Program-made: the position numbers and the translations under genes
Notes under the pieces: generated by a model
The model's input: the letters and a program-made list of their open reading frames with translations, nothing else
What the model was told of the DNA's origin: nothing
The model's database searches: none
Assembly: GCA_963971305.1 (NCBI GenBank)
Contig: OZ020308.1
Coordinates: 28,425,275-28,489,274, forward strand
DNA: 64,000 bases
Origin: Arcuatula senhousia
Lineage: Eukaryota > Mollusca > Bivalvia > Mytilida > Mytilidae
Reading direction: 5' to 3'
In this document: positions 1 to 12,447 of the stretch, piece after piece
Layout: each line of letters opens with the position of its first letter
Numbering within the stretch: position 1 is the stretch's first letter

Positions 1-2160
1 GAAAGTTTTGAGCAATACTAATGACACAAAGACATTCATCCCAGAAGTATGGCTAAGTCCGTCTCAGATTAGAAGTTTGTTTGCAAGCTTCATAAGATTG
101 GGGGATAAAAGCCTTGGTCAAGGTAGCAGAGGGTGAGATTAAAGATGTTGAACTTTAAAGTGTATTGGAAGAGATTGAAAGTGTGAAAATTCAAGCAGCG
201 GCAGCAGAATTAACAAATGACATCATTATTAAGTTTGAATATGTTGAAATGAAAAACAGAAATTGTATCACCAGTTGTAAACCTCGTCTATCTTTCTCTA
301 TCACATGTGTCCGAATGTCATCATTTTTTACACATTATAAACCTCTAAACAACTTATCTTATATTTTTTTAAACATTTTAAGATCCATTAGGTATCTATT
401 TTCTATTTCGGAAAACATTGTTTATTACAGTATGCATAGTTATGAATGAAGGGGTATCACTTGAAAGTTGAATTGGTTCACAGATTGTTTAAAGATTGAT
501 TAAGCTATGTAACTAACTGTTGCTCATATTTTATTTATTAAAAGTGAAAAAAAGAGCAAATAAAGAAAGTGCAAAAATAATCATATACAATGAACAATTT
601 TTAAATTGCTTAACTGGTATATTTATATGTTAACAAATTATCTCCCTTTGAAATAAGATCTCTTTTTCCTTTAGACAGTTTTGATAATTTGCTATGTTAG
701 TGAGTACCTAATTTATATAATGGTTTTTATCGCTTATCACTTAATCTCTAGCAAAACCTCTGAATAAGATTGTTTATTTGCATATATTAATATGGTCATA
801 CATTTGAGCCGTTCAGCTTTGAATCCAAGAACTTGGCACTTTGCCCATATTTCATTTAATCATTTAAATCATCATGTATGAATATATTTATGATTTAAAA
901 GGGTCCATAAGCATCATTTCTACATATTATGTTGATTAACATTGGATGGCAATGAGAAAAGTGCAGTCAATGATGTCAATATTCATACATTTTCATCATA
1001 TTTTGCTTTTTTATTGTTGAAAAACCATGTCTAAAAATATAATTTGTTGTAACTAAAATTAGAAACTATTCAGATACTCTACTTAACATGCTTAAAGACA
1101 CTATTTGTTAATCATGGTACACTACTAAATTCAATTCATAAAGGTCAAGGTACAAAAACAAATTGGCATGAAATAGTACAAGATGAACACAGATTTTGTT
1201 TAAATCATTCATAAATTTGGCCTCAAGGTCAATTTTCAAGGTCATTAACATGTTCTTTAATGATTGTAACTGTTCAATTTAAAATGTGCAACCCTCATGT
1301 CAAATATCTAAAGCCTAGCCCTATAGATAAGAAATTGTTACCGAAAATCATAAAGAATTTCATAAAATAAGATTTTGGGTAAAATCCAAATTATCTCACT
1401 TGGGCACATTTGACCCCCGCATTTCACAAAGACGAGTTTATTTGCCATCGACAATTTTTTGATATTTTGCAGACATGAATGTGAACTTATGTTCAAATTT
1501 AAAACTAACCTCTAGAAATACCCTCGTTCTGTTGTATTGGCATTCTAAAAATGACTTTTTTAGTCGTTTTCACCTAAAGTTCAAAGGTCATGATTTGGTG
1601 ACCTTTTTGCACCGATGACATGAGAGAATGTGACATTATGAAAGTTGTAGAAAAAAAAGTTCCAGGTAAACTTCTAATATAACAACACAACTCAGTTCTA
1701 TATATTAACAATTTATTTGGAAAGGTTGCCATTTTTGTGCAAAAATGGCAATTTTTCTTGGTAAATATCATGGTAGAATTCTATTTTTAGTAACATGCCC
1801 ATAACAGTAAAAGTATACCAATAAACAAAAAAAAAATTTTTTCGAAGAAGGTTTTGTTGGGTACTTAGCCCATATACTAAGTATGAAAGGTTTATTTAAA
1901 TATTGCTTTTAGACAATTCTGCATGGTTTTCTTATAGACTGGCTCTTAAGTTCATTTATTACATGGATTACATTCAAATAAAGATTACTATAGGAGAGAG
2001 ATATTTATAATATTAATATATTAATAGTAAACCTGGTCGTCTAACTAACTTTTTATTTCTGCATGTATGTACCATTTCATGACTATGGTTGTAATCTTAA
2101 ATATGATTATATCTTATGCTGTGGTTACTTCGTGGCATTAATAATATGACACATACACAC
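1..2160. other. AT-rich stretch without recognisable gene
   Basis: I find no protein family, RNA gene or clear repeat boundary here. The open frames are all under 100 codons, of low complexity and AT-driven. The segment may hold diverged repeats or intron or intergenic DNA. Confidence 0.5.
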
Positions 2161-2164
2161 CTGT

Positions 2165-2770
2165 TTGAAGGACGTAAATTACTTCGGCGGGTGCCAGTCT
2201 GCACATCATTATCTGGCCAGTCACTCACAGTGGCAGTACGTGTATTTGTTTACAACCGCAGTCTTGTTTCATTGCGATTCAATAACACTTTGTTTCGAAC
2301 TAAAGAACGCACTTAGGGTCACAAACTTAACTTTTGTGTTAAGTACGATCAACGTCGTTTCGTTCTTAAATTTTCCTGAAATAAATAATTATTTTTAATA
2401 TTGTATGAATGATAAAAAATCTTACCGCGGGATCAAAAGACTTTTTTAAAAAGCCATGGTGATTGGAGTTGCTTTCTATTGACTTTTGTCGTCTCCCATA
2501 TTTGTTTTGGTCGCGTGAGCGTTTAAGTAAGAACTGGAATCAAATTATTCTAAACTTTTAATAAGTAATGTTTTAGAATGTGGAAGATAGTTTAATTCAA
2601 GTTTTATTCATAGAAAAAAGTATTTAAAATAACTCGGCATTTTTAGAAAATAGAATAAACAATTTCTAAAAAGTGAAATGGATTTTGACTACCAGTATTG
2701 AACTACAAATACACTTTGGGTTTTACTACCGGTAAAAGGGACTTACGTCCCTTAGAAATAAAAAAATATG
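2165..2770 (+). repeat. Dispersed repeat, left copy (blocks A-B-C)
   Basis: Three consecutive blocks, A (2165-2330), B (2456-2580) and C (2600-2770), match sequence at 5528-6340 on the opposite strand. Landmarks are the GTCTGCACAT and GGTCACAAACTT stretches in A, CATATTTGTT with CGTGAGCG in B, and ACTTACGTCCCTTA in C. Between A and B lies a 125-bp insert that resembles GPCR upstream DNA and is listed separately. In the opposite copy the block order is C-A-B. There is no coding content. Confidence 0.55.
2331..2455 (+). repeat. Fragment matching the 5' flank of both GPCR copies
   Basis: This 125-bp stretch closely matches 48378-48502 and, less closely, 22181-22310. Those two stretches lie 270-420 bp upstream of the start codons of the two GPCR copies. 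Shared landmarks include TTTTGTGTTAAGTACGA, GTATGAATGATAAAAAATC and CCGCGGGATCAAAAGAC. The related repeat at 5.6 kb lacks it, so it is an insertion in block A-B here. It is either a detached piece of the GPCR upstream region or a small mobile repeat that also lies upstream of the GPCR genes. Confidence 0.6.
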
Positions 2771-4435
2771 TAAATATTTCACTAGCAGCTTCAAAATGAT
2801 CTGAAATGGCAATTAAAGACCCATTTAATCTGTAGTGAATATTTTTGGTCTTGTGGCATTGTCACACTATAACTTTTCAGCCAACGTGTGCCAACGCTAA
2901 AACAAAACTTTCAAAAACGTTGGTGCAAGTTTGCAGTTGCTGTTTAAGCATTAGAAATACTTTCGTTGAACGAACTTCAAAACTACCTACAACGCAAGAA
3001 AAGTGTATTAATAACTTATCTATAGCTCTTATAACTTGTAGGAGAAAATGGCAACGTAGCATAAACGTTAGTTCAGTGCACTTAACGATTGCCGAACGCA
3101 TGTTTGACGAATGAGTGCATACATATAAAAGCGGACATATCGGAACTTACATGTTACATACTCAATACACCACCTCCAAAGCATTTTAAGATCTTATGTG
3201 GAAAATGGTGTGATAAACAAAATATGGCAGTTTTGTCCATTTCAGGTCCGAGACCATCATTGGCAACCAAGGGTTCTTCTCACGCTTAACCATTCATTAC
3301 CCATGGGTCAGCTTTATAGTCTCTTAATTCATATATCATTACCCCCAAACCTGTTGCCACTATCATTTATGTAGACAATAAAGAAGAATTTGAAAGGACA
3401 TAATTCTTAGCAGATGTCGGCCTGTTCTAAGTGGTATTTAAAAATGTACGTTTCATTTAATTTTACTGGTTTTAACTTACCCAAAAATGTCTACCGAGTG
3501 CAAGTCGCATGTATTTCAATCCACAAGAACAACTTTCACTACCAGTGTTACATCTTGTTTCTTGCAAGATTTCGCATGATGTTGGCTTTGTTTAATGTGT
3601 TTTATAATTATTATATAATATATTTCTTTATTCGGGTTTAAAGTCTTTTGGGTGGTAGGGCGAATATCCCCGTTGTATTTCATTATTTCAAAACAATTGA
3701 AGGTGATCTGATCCTTGTCAATTACAATGACGTCATGTCCGCTCTGTAAACGTATTAAACTTGGTCCTTAGGCTCTTAGGTCGTAAGACTTTAGTTCATC
3801 TCATCGAGAACCTCAATATGCGGTCGGGTTACGTTCGCTGAAGCACATAACACGTTCGTTTCCATTTTGCTTAGCGTCTTTCAAACACTTTTCCACATTC
3901 GCAAAAGTAATGTATAGCACACATGAACGTATACAGTATAACGTACTTCTGAATTGTATTGAACGTTCCAATTACATATTAACAACACTTTAGCCGCGAT
4001 CGTCGGAAATTTTGAGCATACACGCTCTCTACCGTGCTTGTAGTGTGTTACATGTTCAAAGCTTACGCAACGGAAACATGCTTGTTAAAATCTGCAAATT
4101 TTTGCAATATAAAAAAATGTTTTTCCCCGAAAAGATCGCTGCCGGGGATAAAGTGTCAAACCGATATTTTGTGACAGGGTCATTATAAAATAAAACTGTT
4201 CAGAAAGGTATATCTTAACACATTTAAACAAGCGTTTTGAAGCAAAATTTTAATGCACTAATGAGTTCATTTCGTCGAAGGGATTTTTATCTACAAAAAT
4301 TGTTCAAAAAGTATTATTCTAGAATTTCACAGTCATAATTACCCAATGGCATTATAAAAATTTAGTAAATAGTAAAAGATATATTTTAGTATGAATTGAG
4401 ATACCCAAACAAAGAATATATTCACGATAACAAGA
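2771..4435. other. Unassigned stretch, one half-foldback match
   Basis: No gene is recognised. Both strands are open across about 2845-3114, but neither translation resembles a known family. Around 3262-3298 there is imperfect similarity to one arm of the foldback element at 16860-16948 (GGGTTCTTCTCACGCTTA). Confidence 0.4.
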
Positions 4436-5050
4436 TAAAGTCTAGTGTGATTTTGGATAGTCTTATATCAAATTTTAGGATACGTTCGAAATTTCCACAG
4501 AATTGTCATGTTTTGATAAAGAAATTTAATAAATAATATTTTTTATTTAACATCTGTCTATATATTATTTTATCATAAAGTAGCTATGAGAGAAAATATT
4601 TCAACAGTATCTGATTAAGGTTAATTATAACCTAAAATTTTCCTCTTTTCGCTGACAGAAAAATATAAGTATATCATTTTTCAAAGATTAATAAAAAGAC
4701 GTTAGTCAAATCAAAGTATTAATTATATATCATTAAGTATTTTTGTATTCTATCTAGTATCGTCAACGATCCTTTTTAAGATTCATGCTACATTAAAGTA
4801 GTGTTTTTTACTTTACTGGTCAAGGACCTGTTTAACAAGAACATTTACATAAACATGTTTTCATCGGACTTGAGTGTAATAAAAAGAAGGGTATTCCGAG
4901 AAAAAATGAGAAAGTGTTAATGAATATATACTAGATACCTGTAGGTTTTTCCTATCTTTCCCTATTTTCTAAGGCACCGTCCCCCTTTTCAAATCACCTG
5001 ACTTCACCTTTATTTCAATGCGATTGTAACTGAATTTCAGTTGTATTATA
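4436..5050 (+). repeat. Long dispersed repeat, copy 1 (X and Y parts)
   Basis: The segment aligns along its length with 10355-10925 and then 11658-11770. Shared landmarks are ATATCAAATTTTAGGAT, CAGAATTGTCATGTTT, TCTATCTAGTATCGTCAACG, CATCGGACTTGAGTGTAATA and ATACCTGTAGGTTTTT. It is the undisrupted version: the other copy carries two insertions (about 10800-10900 and 10930-11657). No open frame spans it. Confidence 0.7.
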
Positions 5051-5527
5051 CATAAATCGTTTTCATTGTCTCATGTGGTATTTTGAACATATAACTCTAG
5101 TATTAAAGGAACTACACTGGATTCATGTGGTTTACCGAGTGAAGTTTAAAATCTTGTACAAACTTAGAAAGCTCTACATGACCAGTCACCAATTTACCTA
5201 ATAATTTTACTAGAGCTATATCAATCAACAAGAAACTAAAGATCAAAGCACTCTTTAAAGCAACTTGTTGTTTCAAAATTAGGATTACGCAGTTTCTCTT
5301 CAGTGGCTCCAAAAACTGTAGAATGACCTTCCAGATAGCACCAGGGACTCAAAAACAGTAAATATCTTCAAGTTTTGGAAGATGTCCTGTGTGTGTTTTT
5401 TTTTAAAGAAAAATGAAATTTGAAATATTTTTTTAAAGTTTTATATTTAAGTAGTTTTATTTAAATCTTTTGAAACATCGATATAAAGCATAGCCAAATT
5501 AACCATTTTATACCGTTTTGGTATCGT
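5051..5527. other. Unassigned AT-rich stretch
   Basis: No gene, RNA or clear repeat is seen apart from short homopolymers. Confidence 0.4.
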
Positions 5528-6340
5528 ATTCTAAAACATTATTATAGCAGTTTGTAAATAATTTTTTTATTAATGTTCTTAGTCTAACGCTCACGTGACC
5601 ATAACAAATATGGCAACCAAGAGAAGTCAAGAGAGGACACCATGGGTGTGTGGTCAAGTTTGTGACCCTTTCTTAACGAAGGCCATTCTTTAGTTCGATA
5701 CAAAGTATTATGGAACTGCAGTAACACTAGACCTTGGTTGTAAACAAACACACTGGCACTCTAGTGACTGGTCAGATGTGCAGACCTGCAACCACCGGGC
5801 TACGTTTTAGATTTCCTGATTCTGAACTTACTACAATGTTTATAATTGACGGTACATGCAATGGCAAAACAAGACAAATAATTTTAGTCAACAGTTACGA
5901 CTAACATTCCTTAAACAAGTGTGCCTGTCTGACATTATTTTGATCACTGAGCACTAGGAGTTTGATGTCTGATGTAGATGTGGAAAATATTTTGACGGAA
6001 AAAACAAGGCGTCCCCCTTCAAGCTAAATGGTCCGTCCCTACACACCTAGACAAAAAAAATACTAAACCATTTTGCACCACTTATAAATAAGCTGTAACA
6101 TAAAAGCTATGAAAAGAATCTAACTCTTTTCTTAATTTTCATGCTTCCAAATAAGATAGGTTTTGATCTGTGTAGAGGAAGAAAATAAGGGACGTAAGGT
6201 GTACATGTATATAACCGTAGTACCCACAAAGTGTATATGTATTGGAATCACTATATTTTCAATATTGGCGATAAAAGTTAATTTCACTTTTTTGTTTAAA
6301 TTTTGTTAGAATTGTTTTTAAAATGATTACCAGACGCTGA
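5528..6340 (-). repeat. Dispersed repeat, right copy (inverted, blocks C-A-B)
   Basis: Read on the minus strand, this matches 2165-2770 but with permuted order: block C (6340-6180), a spacer, block A (5820-5640), block B (5640-5528). It lacks the 125-bp GPCR-flank fragment found in the left copy. The divergence looks substantial, so the duplication is old. Confidence 0.5.
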
Positions 6341-6406
6341 ACTTACGAGGCAGAACAGGAACTTATGGAAGGGCAAAACTAACATTTTTGTTTCAGTCTT
6401 TATCAT

Positions 6407-6907
6407 CGTCCCGTGCAGGGCCCGGGTGGCGAATAGGCCCGCAGCAGAGCCTAGCTTGTCGTAAGAGGCGACTAAGGTTCTTTAGATTCTGACGTCGGGT
6501 CAGTGCTCAGCCCAAAGAGCGACCAAGTGCGTACCCTAGATGACTGACTAGGGTGGCCCTCTGCAGGGTTTTTCAGGTCTATAATACGGAAACCCTGGCC
6601 ACTGACCATAGTGGGCCAACGTGTGTGGAGAGTGCCACGCTTCATTCACGTAAAAGACCCATTTAGGGACCTCCAAGTAGTGCACCACATCGGCTAGTTT
6701 TTTCTCCCCTAACCACATCTCTCCCTTTCCTATGGTTCTTAAAAATTTACCGTCCTTTGTTTCCCACCCCACCCAACCCCCATAATTTATTTTTCATCAT
6801 CATTTCATGTTCATGTTATCATCCTTTCATGTTCATCGCCTTTAAATAACCTATACAGCGTTGCACGGGTGTAAAACACCAACTCACTCACTCACTCATC
6901 ATCACTC
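6407..6907 (+). mobile_element. Long tRNA-type SINE-like element with ACTC tail
   Basis: The head has an A-box-like TGGCGAATAGG near 6427 and a weak B-box-like GGTTCTTTAGA near 6474, spaced as in tRNA-derived pol III promoters. The body contains GACCATAGTGGGCCAACGTG, and the end carries CACGGGTGTAAAACACC followed by four ACTC repeats. Related pieces lie at 9711-9765, 24955-25035, 26335-26510, 27010-27165 (minus), 44650-45085 (minus), 55190-55550 (minus) and 62455-62955 (minus, interrupted). That multicopy, variably truncated pattern supports a SINE. An 74-codon minus-strand open frame inside it is not a gene. Confidence 0.6.
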
Positions 6908-7261
6908 GTTTGCAAGAAATTGTTTTTTTTGCAAAAAAAAAGGAGTGAAAAAGGGAGGGATGGGGTGGCAAGCCTTCTGAAAATTCGTCACTGCAAAAAA
7001 TGACCATCAATCGGGCCATGTATGTCCCATAGTTAAAACAAAACTATTTATTTGCCAATAAAAACAACAACTGTTCAAATTATAACAGAATTTTTTTAGC
7101 ATTGTTTAATGAAATGACAGTTGTTTATTATTCAGATGGTTAAATTTCTTGAAAACATTTACTCTAATATAGTCTGGCACCCTTGTCATATATATGAAAG
7201 GGTAAAAGAAAGATATGACGACAAAACAAAACAGCATTTACAAGGAAAAAGAGTCACTAAC

Positions 7262-7372
7262 TTTTTTTATGTTTTGTTTTGTGACAATAATGTCTAGACA
7301 ATCAGAAATGACACACGTTTTTTTTTTGTTTTGTTTAGTGACAATAATGTCCAGACAATCAGAAATGGCACA
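7262..7372 (+). repeat. Short direct duplication, about 64-bp period
   Basis: Two adjacent copies of a stretch containing TGACAATAATGTC and AGACAATCAGAAATG, separated by a T-run. The second copy differs at a few bases. Confidence 0.7.
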
Positions 7373-8674
7373 GCTGTACTCAGGTAACGGGCTGTTATCA
7401 TAAATACACTGTTATAAGAGCTTTTCGCTCTGCTCTTTCTAATGCAAAGGTTTGCTTTCTGCAGTTGAGTTGTTTTCTTAGGGCAGTTTCGACATAAATT
7501 TGATGAGATGAATGAAGAGAGTAACGGAAGTTTGAACGATAATTAGCGATTTTATTCCGAATAGTGTTCCAAGATATCTTTAAATTTGGCGGCCTTTGTT
7601 GTCTACTAGCTAGAGAGTTAAGAGTACGCATTTCAAAATGTGATTCTTCAGGATAGAATTTAAAGAATAAACCATATGACACATAGTATCAAATATTTAG
7701 AGGTCTTACCACCTTACCACGTATACTCTGTTAGAAATCAGCAAAATTCTTATCATTTGTGCGTTTATTCGTATGATATGCAAACAGGAAGCGAACCAGC
7801 ACGAAAACTTAATGCACTACTGGCACGGCCGGGATTGTATTCCTGGGTGGTATTGAACACTAGTTTTGAATCTCTGACATAGTTACGAATCAGCATCTAA
7901 GCATTAAATCAGTTATTCCAAGACTTATCATTATAGTTCATTTAAGTTCTATAAATCAGCGAAAATTCTTTTAAATTTTTTTGTCTCTCAACAACAATGT
8001 ATTTTTTAAACACAAATTAACTTTTTATTAGTATACGAACTCTGATAACAAAAACCAAGATGTTATCTTCTAAAACAAAAAAGTGTTCCATAGGGTCTAA
8101 TGCTAAATATTTCACCAATTTTAATGGTATCTAAAATGGTGTGTTTATCTGATCCTTATTGAAAGGACTAACAATAGGAGATTAGATGACCAATTAGCTT
8201 TACAAAGGATTTTTTAAAGGTATACGGAGCAAATGCTGTTCCTGGTCACTAGGTTGTACTCCCACGGATTTCTGTGAATTTTTGGTCCATTTTTACTATT
8301 AAGGTCTATGGAAAACATTTTTATTAATTATGCAAAAATTTTGAAATTTTTTGCCTGAGTTCGTATGCCATTAAAAAGTCATGACATACTAAAATAGTTG
8401 AAATATTTTGCAAGACGTAAATTTACAAGCCATTTTTTGTTGATTTATAAAACTCAAACGGACTGTACTAAATACTTGATTTTCACTTTTTTATCACAAT
8501 GTATACCGGAACAAGTATGATCGGAAAGTTTGATAAAATCAGTGACAATCCATAGAAATAAAAAACATTATACTGTTTTTGCTAGAATGTTGTCATTAAA
8601 CTTTGTTCGTTAAGTGCAGGGTTCATTTTCACATAATTAACGTGATGCAAATAATGATGCAACGACAGCGTTAT
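7373..8674. other. No recognisable gene
   Basis: A 94-codon minus-strand open frame (7398-7682) has unremarkable composition and no family resemblance I can name. Nothing else is supported. Confidence 0.35.
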
Positions 8675-8910
8675 AACAAAATTACCAAATTTGGGGGTTC
8701 AATCTCAAATGTTCATGGTAAAAGACAAAACAAAGAAGATAAAAATTGTGAAGATTGCAATGGTCCTGACTTGGAATTGGCATTTAAATAGAAATGGCAA
8801 GTTAAGCCAAGTTATAAGGCTTACAACCCCCCTTTCCATTGCTTTATTGGGGTCCGGTAGTTACACAAAACTCAACACTGTCGTGACGACAAAATGGGGA
8901 TAGTGAGGTG
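8675..8910 (+). repeat. Dispersed ~230-bp repeat, copy 1
   Basis: Resembles 24592-24830 and 27508-27725. The shared order is a CAATCTCAAA/GTTCAT segment, AAGACAAAAC, CAATGGTCCTGACTTGG, a GGCATTTAAA segment, a run of Cs with CCTTTCC, then GGGTCCGGTAG. The copies are diverged and lack obvious terminal repeats, so the class is unknown. Confidence 0.6.
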
Positions 8911-9710
8911 ACCATCTCAGAACTACAACCAGCGACACACTAATTTATCAAGGTAAAACTCTTAGCTAATATAGGCTAAAATATAAACACTTTAGCCCAC
9001 TTGAACAAGATCTCACGACACTATATACGTGTATGTTATATATCTCCACGAGAACAGAAAAACAAATTATAACATAAATAAAATATCTTTTCGCTGGTCG
9101 TCTACCTCGTTTTCTGTAACTTATTTTTGAATTATGTTGAAAATAGTAACACTTTGTTGTTACCTCTACGTATTTTTTTCTAAAACACGTTAATTGATGA
9201 AACTAAACATGATTTGAAACATTCAATGATATTGGTTATTCTGATATAGATCAATTATTGCTAATTTACCTAATACACATTCATCTCATCTGTTGACAAT
9301 AGATAGCATGGTATTGTTTTTTCTTTCAAAATATGATGTATTTTTGTTAAATTTATGTAACTTCTTTTGTCCCTATTCTTCAGGACAGAAAATAAACAAG
9401 TAAGGAAAACAATTGAAACTAAATGTGCCTTTTTTATTCTTAAAATACAAAGCCAAAACGGGTATAACAATGGTTAATTTGGTTATGCTGTATATCGATA
9501 TATCACGGAGTAACCCTCTTATCAGCGGCATTGACAGAGGATATTAAGTTCCGATGAAAACAACATAGGCATAATTTTGTACCCCTACCCATCACTCCCC
9601 TTTTTCTATTGTATTCAAAATCTCTTGTTCCAGTGTTTTTCACCCCTTTTTCTCATTATCATTTCTGGTTTATTTTATCATCCATTCGCCCCCCCGCACC
9701 ATTCGTGTTC

Positions 9711-9765
9711 CAGGTGACAAATAGGCCCGCAGCATCGCTAAGTCTGTCGGTAAAACTCCACTAAA
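9711..9765 (+). repeat. SINE head fragment
   Basis: A short match to the head of the SINE at 6.4 kb: AATAGGCCCGCAGCA followed by GTCGGTAAAACTCCACTAAAG. It is truncated on both sides. The flanking 8911-9710 and 9766-9829 hold nothing recognisable beyond a C/T-rich stretch at 9570-9690 that may be a worn SINE 3' half. Confidence 0.5.
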
Positions 9766-9829
9766 GAGTGCTCACGTGTATTTAAATGTTGTTATGAAAC
9801 AGCTACTTGGTCTTTAAGAAAAATTACTA

Positions 9830-10140
9830 CTTTTATTCTGCATGAATTTTAAAATACCGATACGTTGGCGATACGGAATAGAAAAAGATGTAATTACATA
9901 CAGTATGATTCATAATTAATACTTTGAAATAACAAGCATCATTCTACAATTCTTTGAGAAACTATATGCCTGTATTCTGTAAGCAAAAAGAAGAAAATTA
10001 AAGGTTATAATTTACCTTAATCAGACATGGTTGAAAAAGCTACATAAATAATTACCAACGTTTAAAATAAAAGCAGATGTTCAGGAAAAAGCCAATATTA
10101 TCTCTTTTGTTTCGATGTTTATTATTTAAGTATTTCGTGA
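9830..10140 (+). repeat. Long dispersed repeat, part Z, uninterrupted copy
   Basis: Aligns with 11820-11970 and then 12448-12625. Landmarks: ATACCGATACGTTGGCGATA, AGTATGATTCATAATTAATA, GTATTCTGTAAGC, AGCAGATGTTCAG. The junction near 9970 (ATGCC then TGTATTCTG) is the empty site for the insertion present in the other copy at 11971-12447. Confidence 0.7.
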
Positions 10141-10801
10141 TATTTTAAACATGCGGAGAAGCCACTCTTACATCAAAGAAATCCCATTATTTTGATTTAC
10201 AAGTTGTTAGCAAAATATCTTAATAATTTGATTTTCAAGTAAAGCCACTTGCGTTGGTCATTACAAATTATACGGCTCATAATATTCAGACTGGATTCTA
10301 GCATCGCTATTTCTTGGCATGGAATACATGTACTATGTACTAATAATATAATATCAAAAATATGATATCAAATTTTAGGATTCGTTCGAAATTGTCACAG
10401 AATTGTCATGTTTCGAAAAAGAAATTTGAAAATTTTGATTTTTATTGAACATCTGTCTATAATTTTTTATCATGAGGTAGTTATAAGAGAAAAAATTCAA
10501 AAGTGATTATAACCTAGAATTGTTTTTGCAAACAGAATATTAGTATATCATTTTTCAAAGATTAATACAAAGACGTTAGTTAAATTAAAGTATTAATTAT
10601 GTATATCATTAAGTATTTTGTATTCTATCTAGTATCGTCAACGAATGGGCATTTTAAGATGCATGCTTTATAAAGCTAGTTATTTTTTGTACTTTACTGC
10701 CCAAGGACCTGTTTGAAAAGAACCTTTACGTAAACATGTTTTCATCGGACTTGAGTGTAATAAAAAGGATATTCAGAGAAAAAATGATAAAGTGTTTAAG
10801 A

Positions 10802-10900
10802 ACCTGCTGGCGGTTGTCCATTGTGGTTTTTCTAAATTGCCGCTTAATTGTGCGTTGTTTCGCGTACACTTATTCCACATCTCATTATTTTTTATTAATG
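10802..10900 (+). repeat. Small dispersed repeat (CCATTGTGGTTTTTCT type)
   Basis: Matches 50372-50465 closely and 26517-26580 more loosely, sharing CCATTGTGGTTTTTCTAAAT, GCGTACACTTATTCCACATC and the T-rich end. It is absent from the paralogous repeat at 4.9 kb, so it is an insertion here. Its class is unknown. Confidence 0.65.
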
Positions 10901-10929
10901 ATATATATTAGATACCTGTAGGTTTTTTC

Positions 10930-11657
10930 ATAAGCTCCGCTGTGCGGGAGCTAAAATGACTGAGTATGATTCCTTTAACCGGAAGACGCATAAGCTAGTC
11001 ATAAATCCTTACACAATAACACGGAATGCAAAATTAAATTCATTTTTTTCGAAATTTACAATTTGAAAAAATAAAAAAAAACAATTATTGTATTAGTATA
11101 ATTATTTCAAGATTTCCCAGCAATGACATGTTTTTTTTCAAATGTAAAGAATGAAAAAAATAGGACTTCCAACATATTTTTAATATTGCCGTCCATAATG
11201 TATTCTTTCACTAGAGGTCGCGTCCTTCAAAACAAAATGACAGAAGCGCGAGAACCTGTCATTCTAATTTTCGCGAAACAAGACCCCCCCGAAAGCGATG
11301 CATCGTCAACCAAACAAATAACTTGAAAAATTCAGCAGACAATTTTCATTTCCTGCCTTCATTTCATTTAGTTTGCCCTCAGTAAACATATTTGTTTTGT
11401 TATTTTCTCTCTAGCCGGCTTTCAGTTCGAAAATGAAAGTAGAAATTCTTTAAATATGACTTCTGCGGGGTCCAAATCAAATCACTTGTTCTTTTTGCAA
11501 GTGCGTTCCTTCTTCAAAATCATTCAAAATTTTGCGTTTCTTGCTGTTATTTAAAGATAATGAGTTCTTGCTTTAATTAAAGTATGAGGCACCATATAAA
11601 TATAAGAAAGCTACTTTAATTGCGGGAGCTTATAAGGTTTAACCTGTACCATATTAT
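10930..11657 (+). mobile_element. Terminal-repeat element A, copy 1
   Basis: It starts with ATAAGCTCCGC and nears its end with GCGGGAGCTTAT, a short inverted pair. The right end continues as GGTTTAACCTGTAYCATATTAT-like sequence shared with copy 2. The paralogous repeat at 4.95 kb lacks it, which fixes the boundaries to within a few bases. Internally it has a conserved stretch with GTCGCGTCC, ATGACAGAAGCGCG and TTTTCGCGAAAC, and a TATA-like ATATAAATA near the right end. No transposase is encoded, so it appears non-autonomous. Confidence 0.6.
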
Positions 11658-11970
11658 CTTTCCCTATTGTCCTAGGTATTGCTCCTTTTCCAGGTTATCC
11701 GAGTTCATTTTTTAATTCAATGCTAGTGGAGTTTGTGATGGAAACTCTGTTGTTTTATGCAAAAAACTTGTTATTGTTTTTTTTTTGTGTTTTTTTTTTT
11801 TGTGCTGCGCCTAAAGGTAAAATCGCTTATTTTTATACAGCATGAATCTTTACATACCGATAAGTTGGCGATACCGAGTAGAATAAAAAATATAACTATA
11901 TACAGTATGATTCATAATTAATATTTTGATAAAACAAACATCATGCTATGATTCTTTGAAAAACTTTATG

Positions 11971-12447
11971 CCACTGTGTCTCAACTAACCCCGCCCGGTA
12001 TAAACTGTTTCGTCTCAAGGTCGTCTAATTTCGAGTAAATGACGGAAATACGGAAAGGGGCATAGAGTCCCAATGTCATTTTGAGTTGAAAACAACTAGA
12101 ATATTATGACATAAATAAAACATTCACCAAAAATCGTACAATTTCGTGCGATATAAGCATCATAAACAAGGAAGTAATTTTCTGTGATTACTCGGTTTCG
12201 TTTGTTTACATTTTTTTTACCTCACGAAACCAGGTCTTTCCTAAATTTTCTATGTCTTATATTATAGCTTATATTGAGAATAAGTGCACAATTTGTGACG
12301 AACAGATTCAGAATATTACCTTAACAAAATAATTATATCAAATTTTAGTACATCGAGAAGGGAAAGTCACATTACGTATTTCCGTCAATATTTTGTTTTT
12401 TAGATCGCCTAGAGACCAGGTATATTTTTTGTAGTTGAGACACAGTG
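11971..12447. mobile_element. MITE with CACTGTGTCTCAACTA termini
   Basis: The ends are a perfect 16-bp inverted repeat (CACTGTGTCTCAACTA), continuing as imperfect inverted similarity for roughly 85 bp (GACGGAAATACG in both arms). The paralogous sequence at about 9966-9975 is an empty site. No coding capacity is present. No target duplication is obvious. Confidence 0.75.

Noticed and set aside
6548..6772. 74-codon minus frame reading MGWETKDGKF
   Set aside because: Lies wholly inside a multicopy SINE; other copies do not keep the frame.
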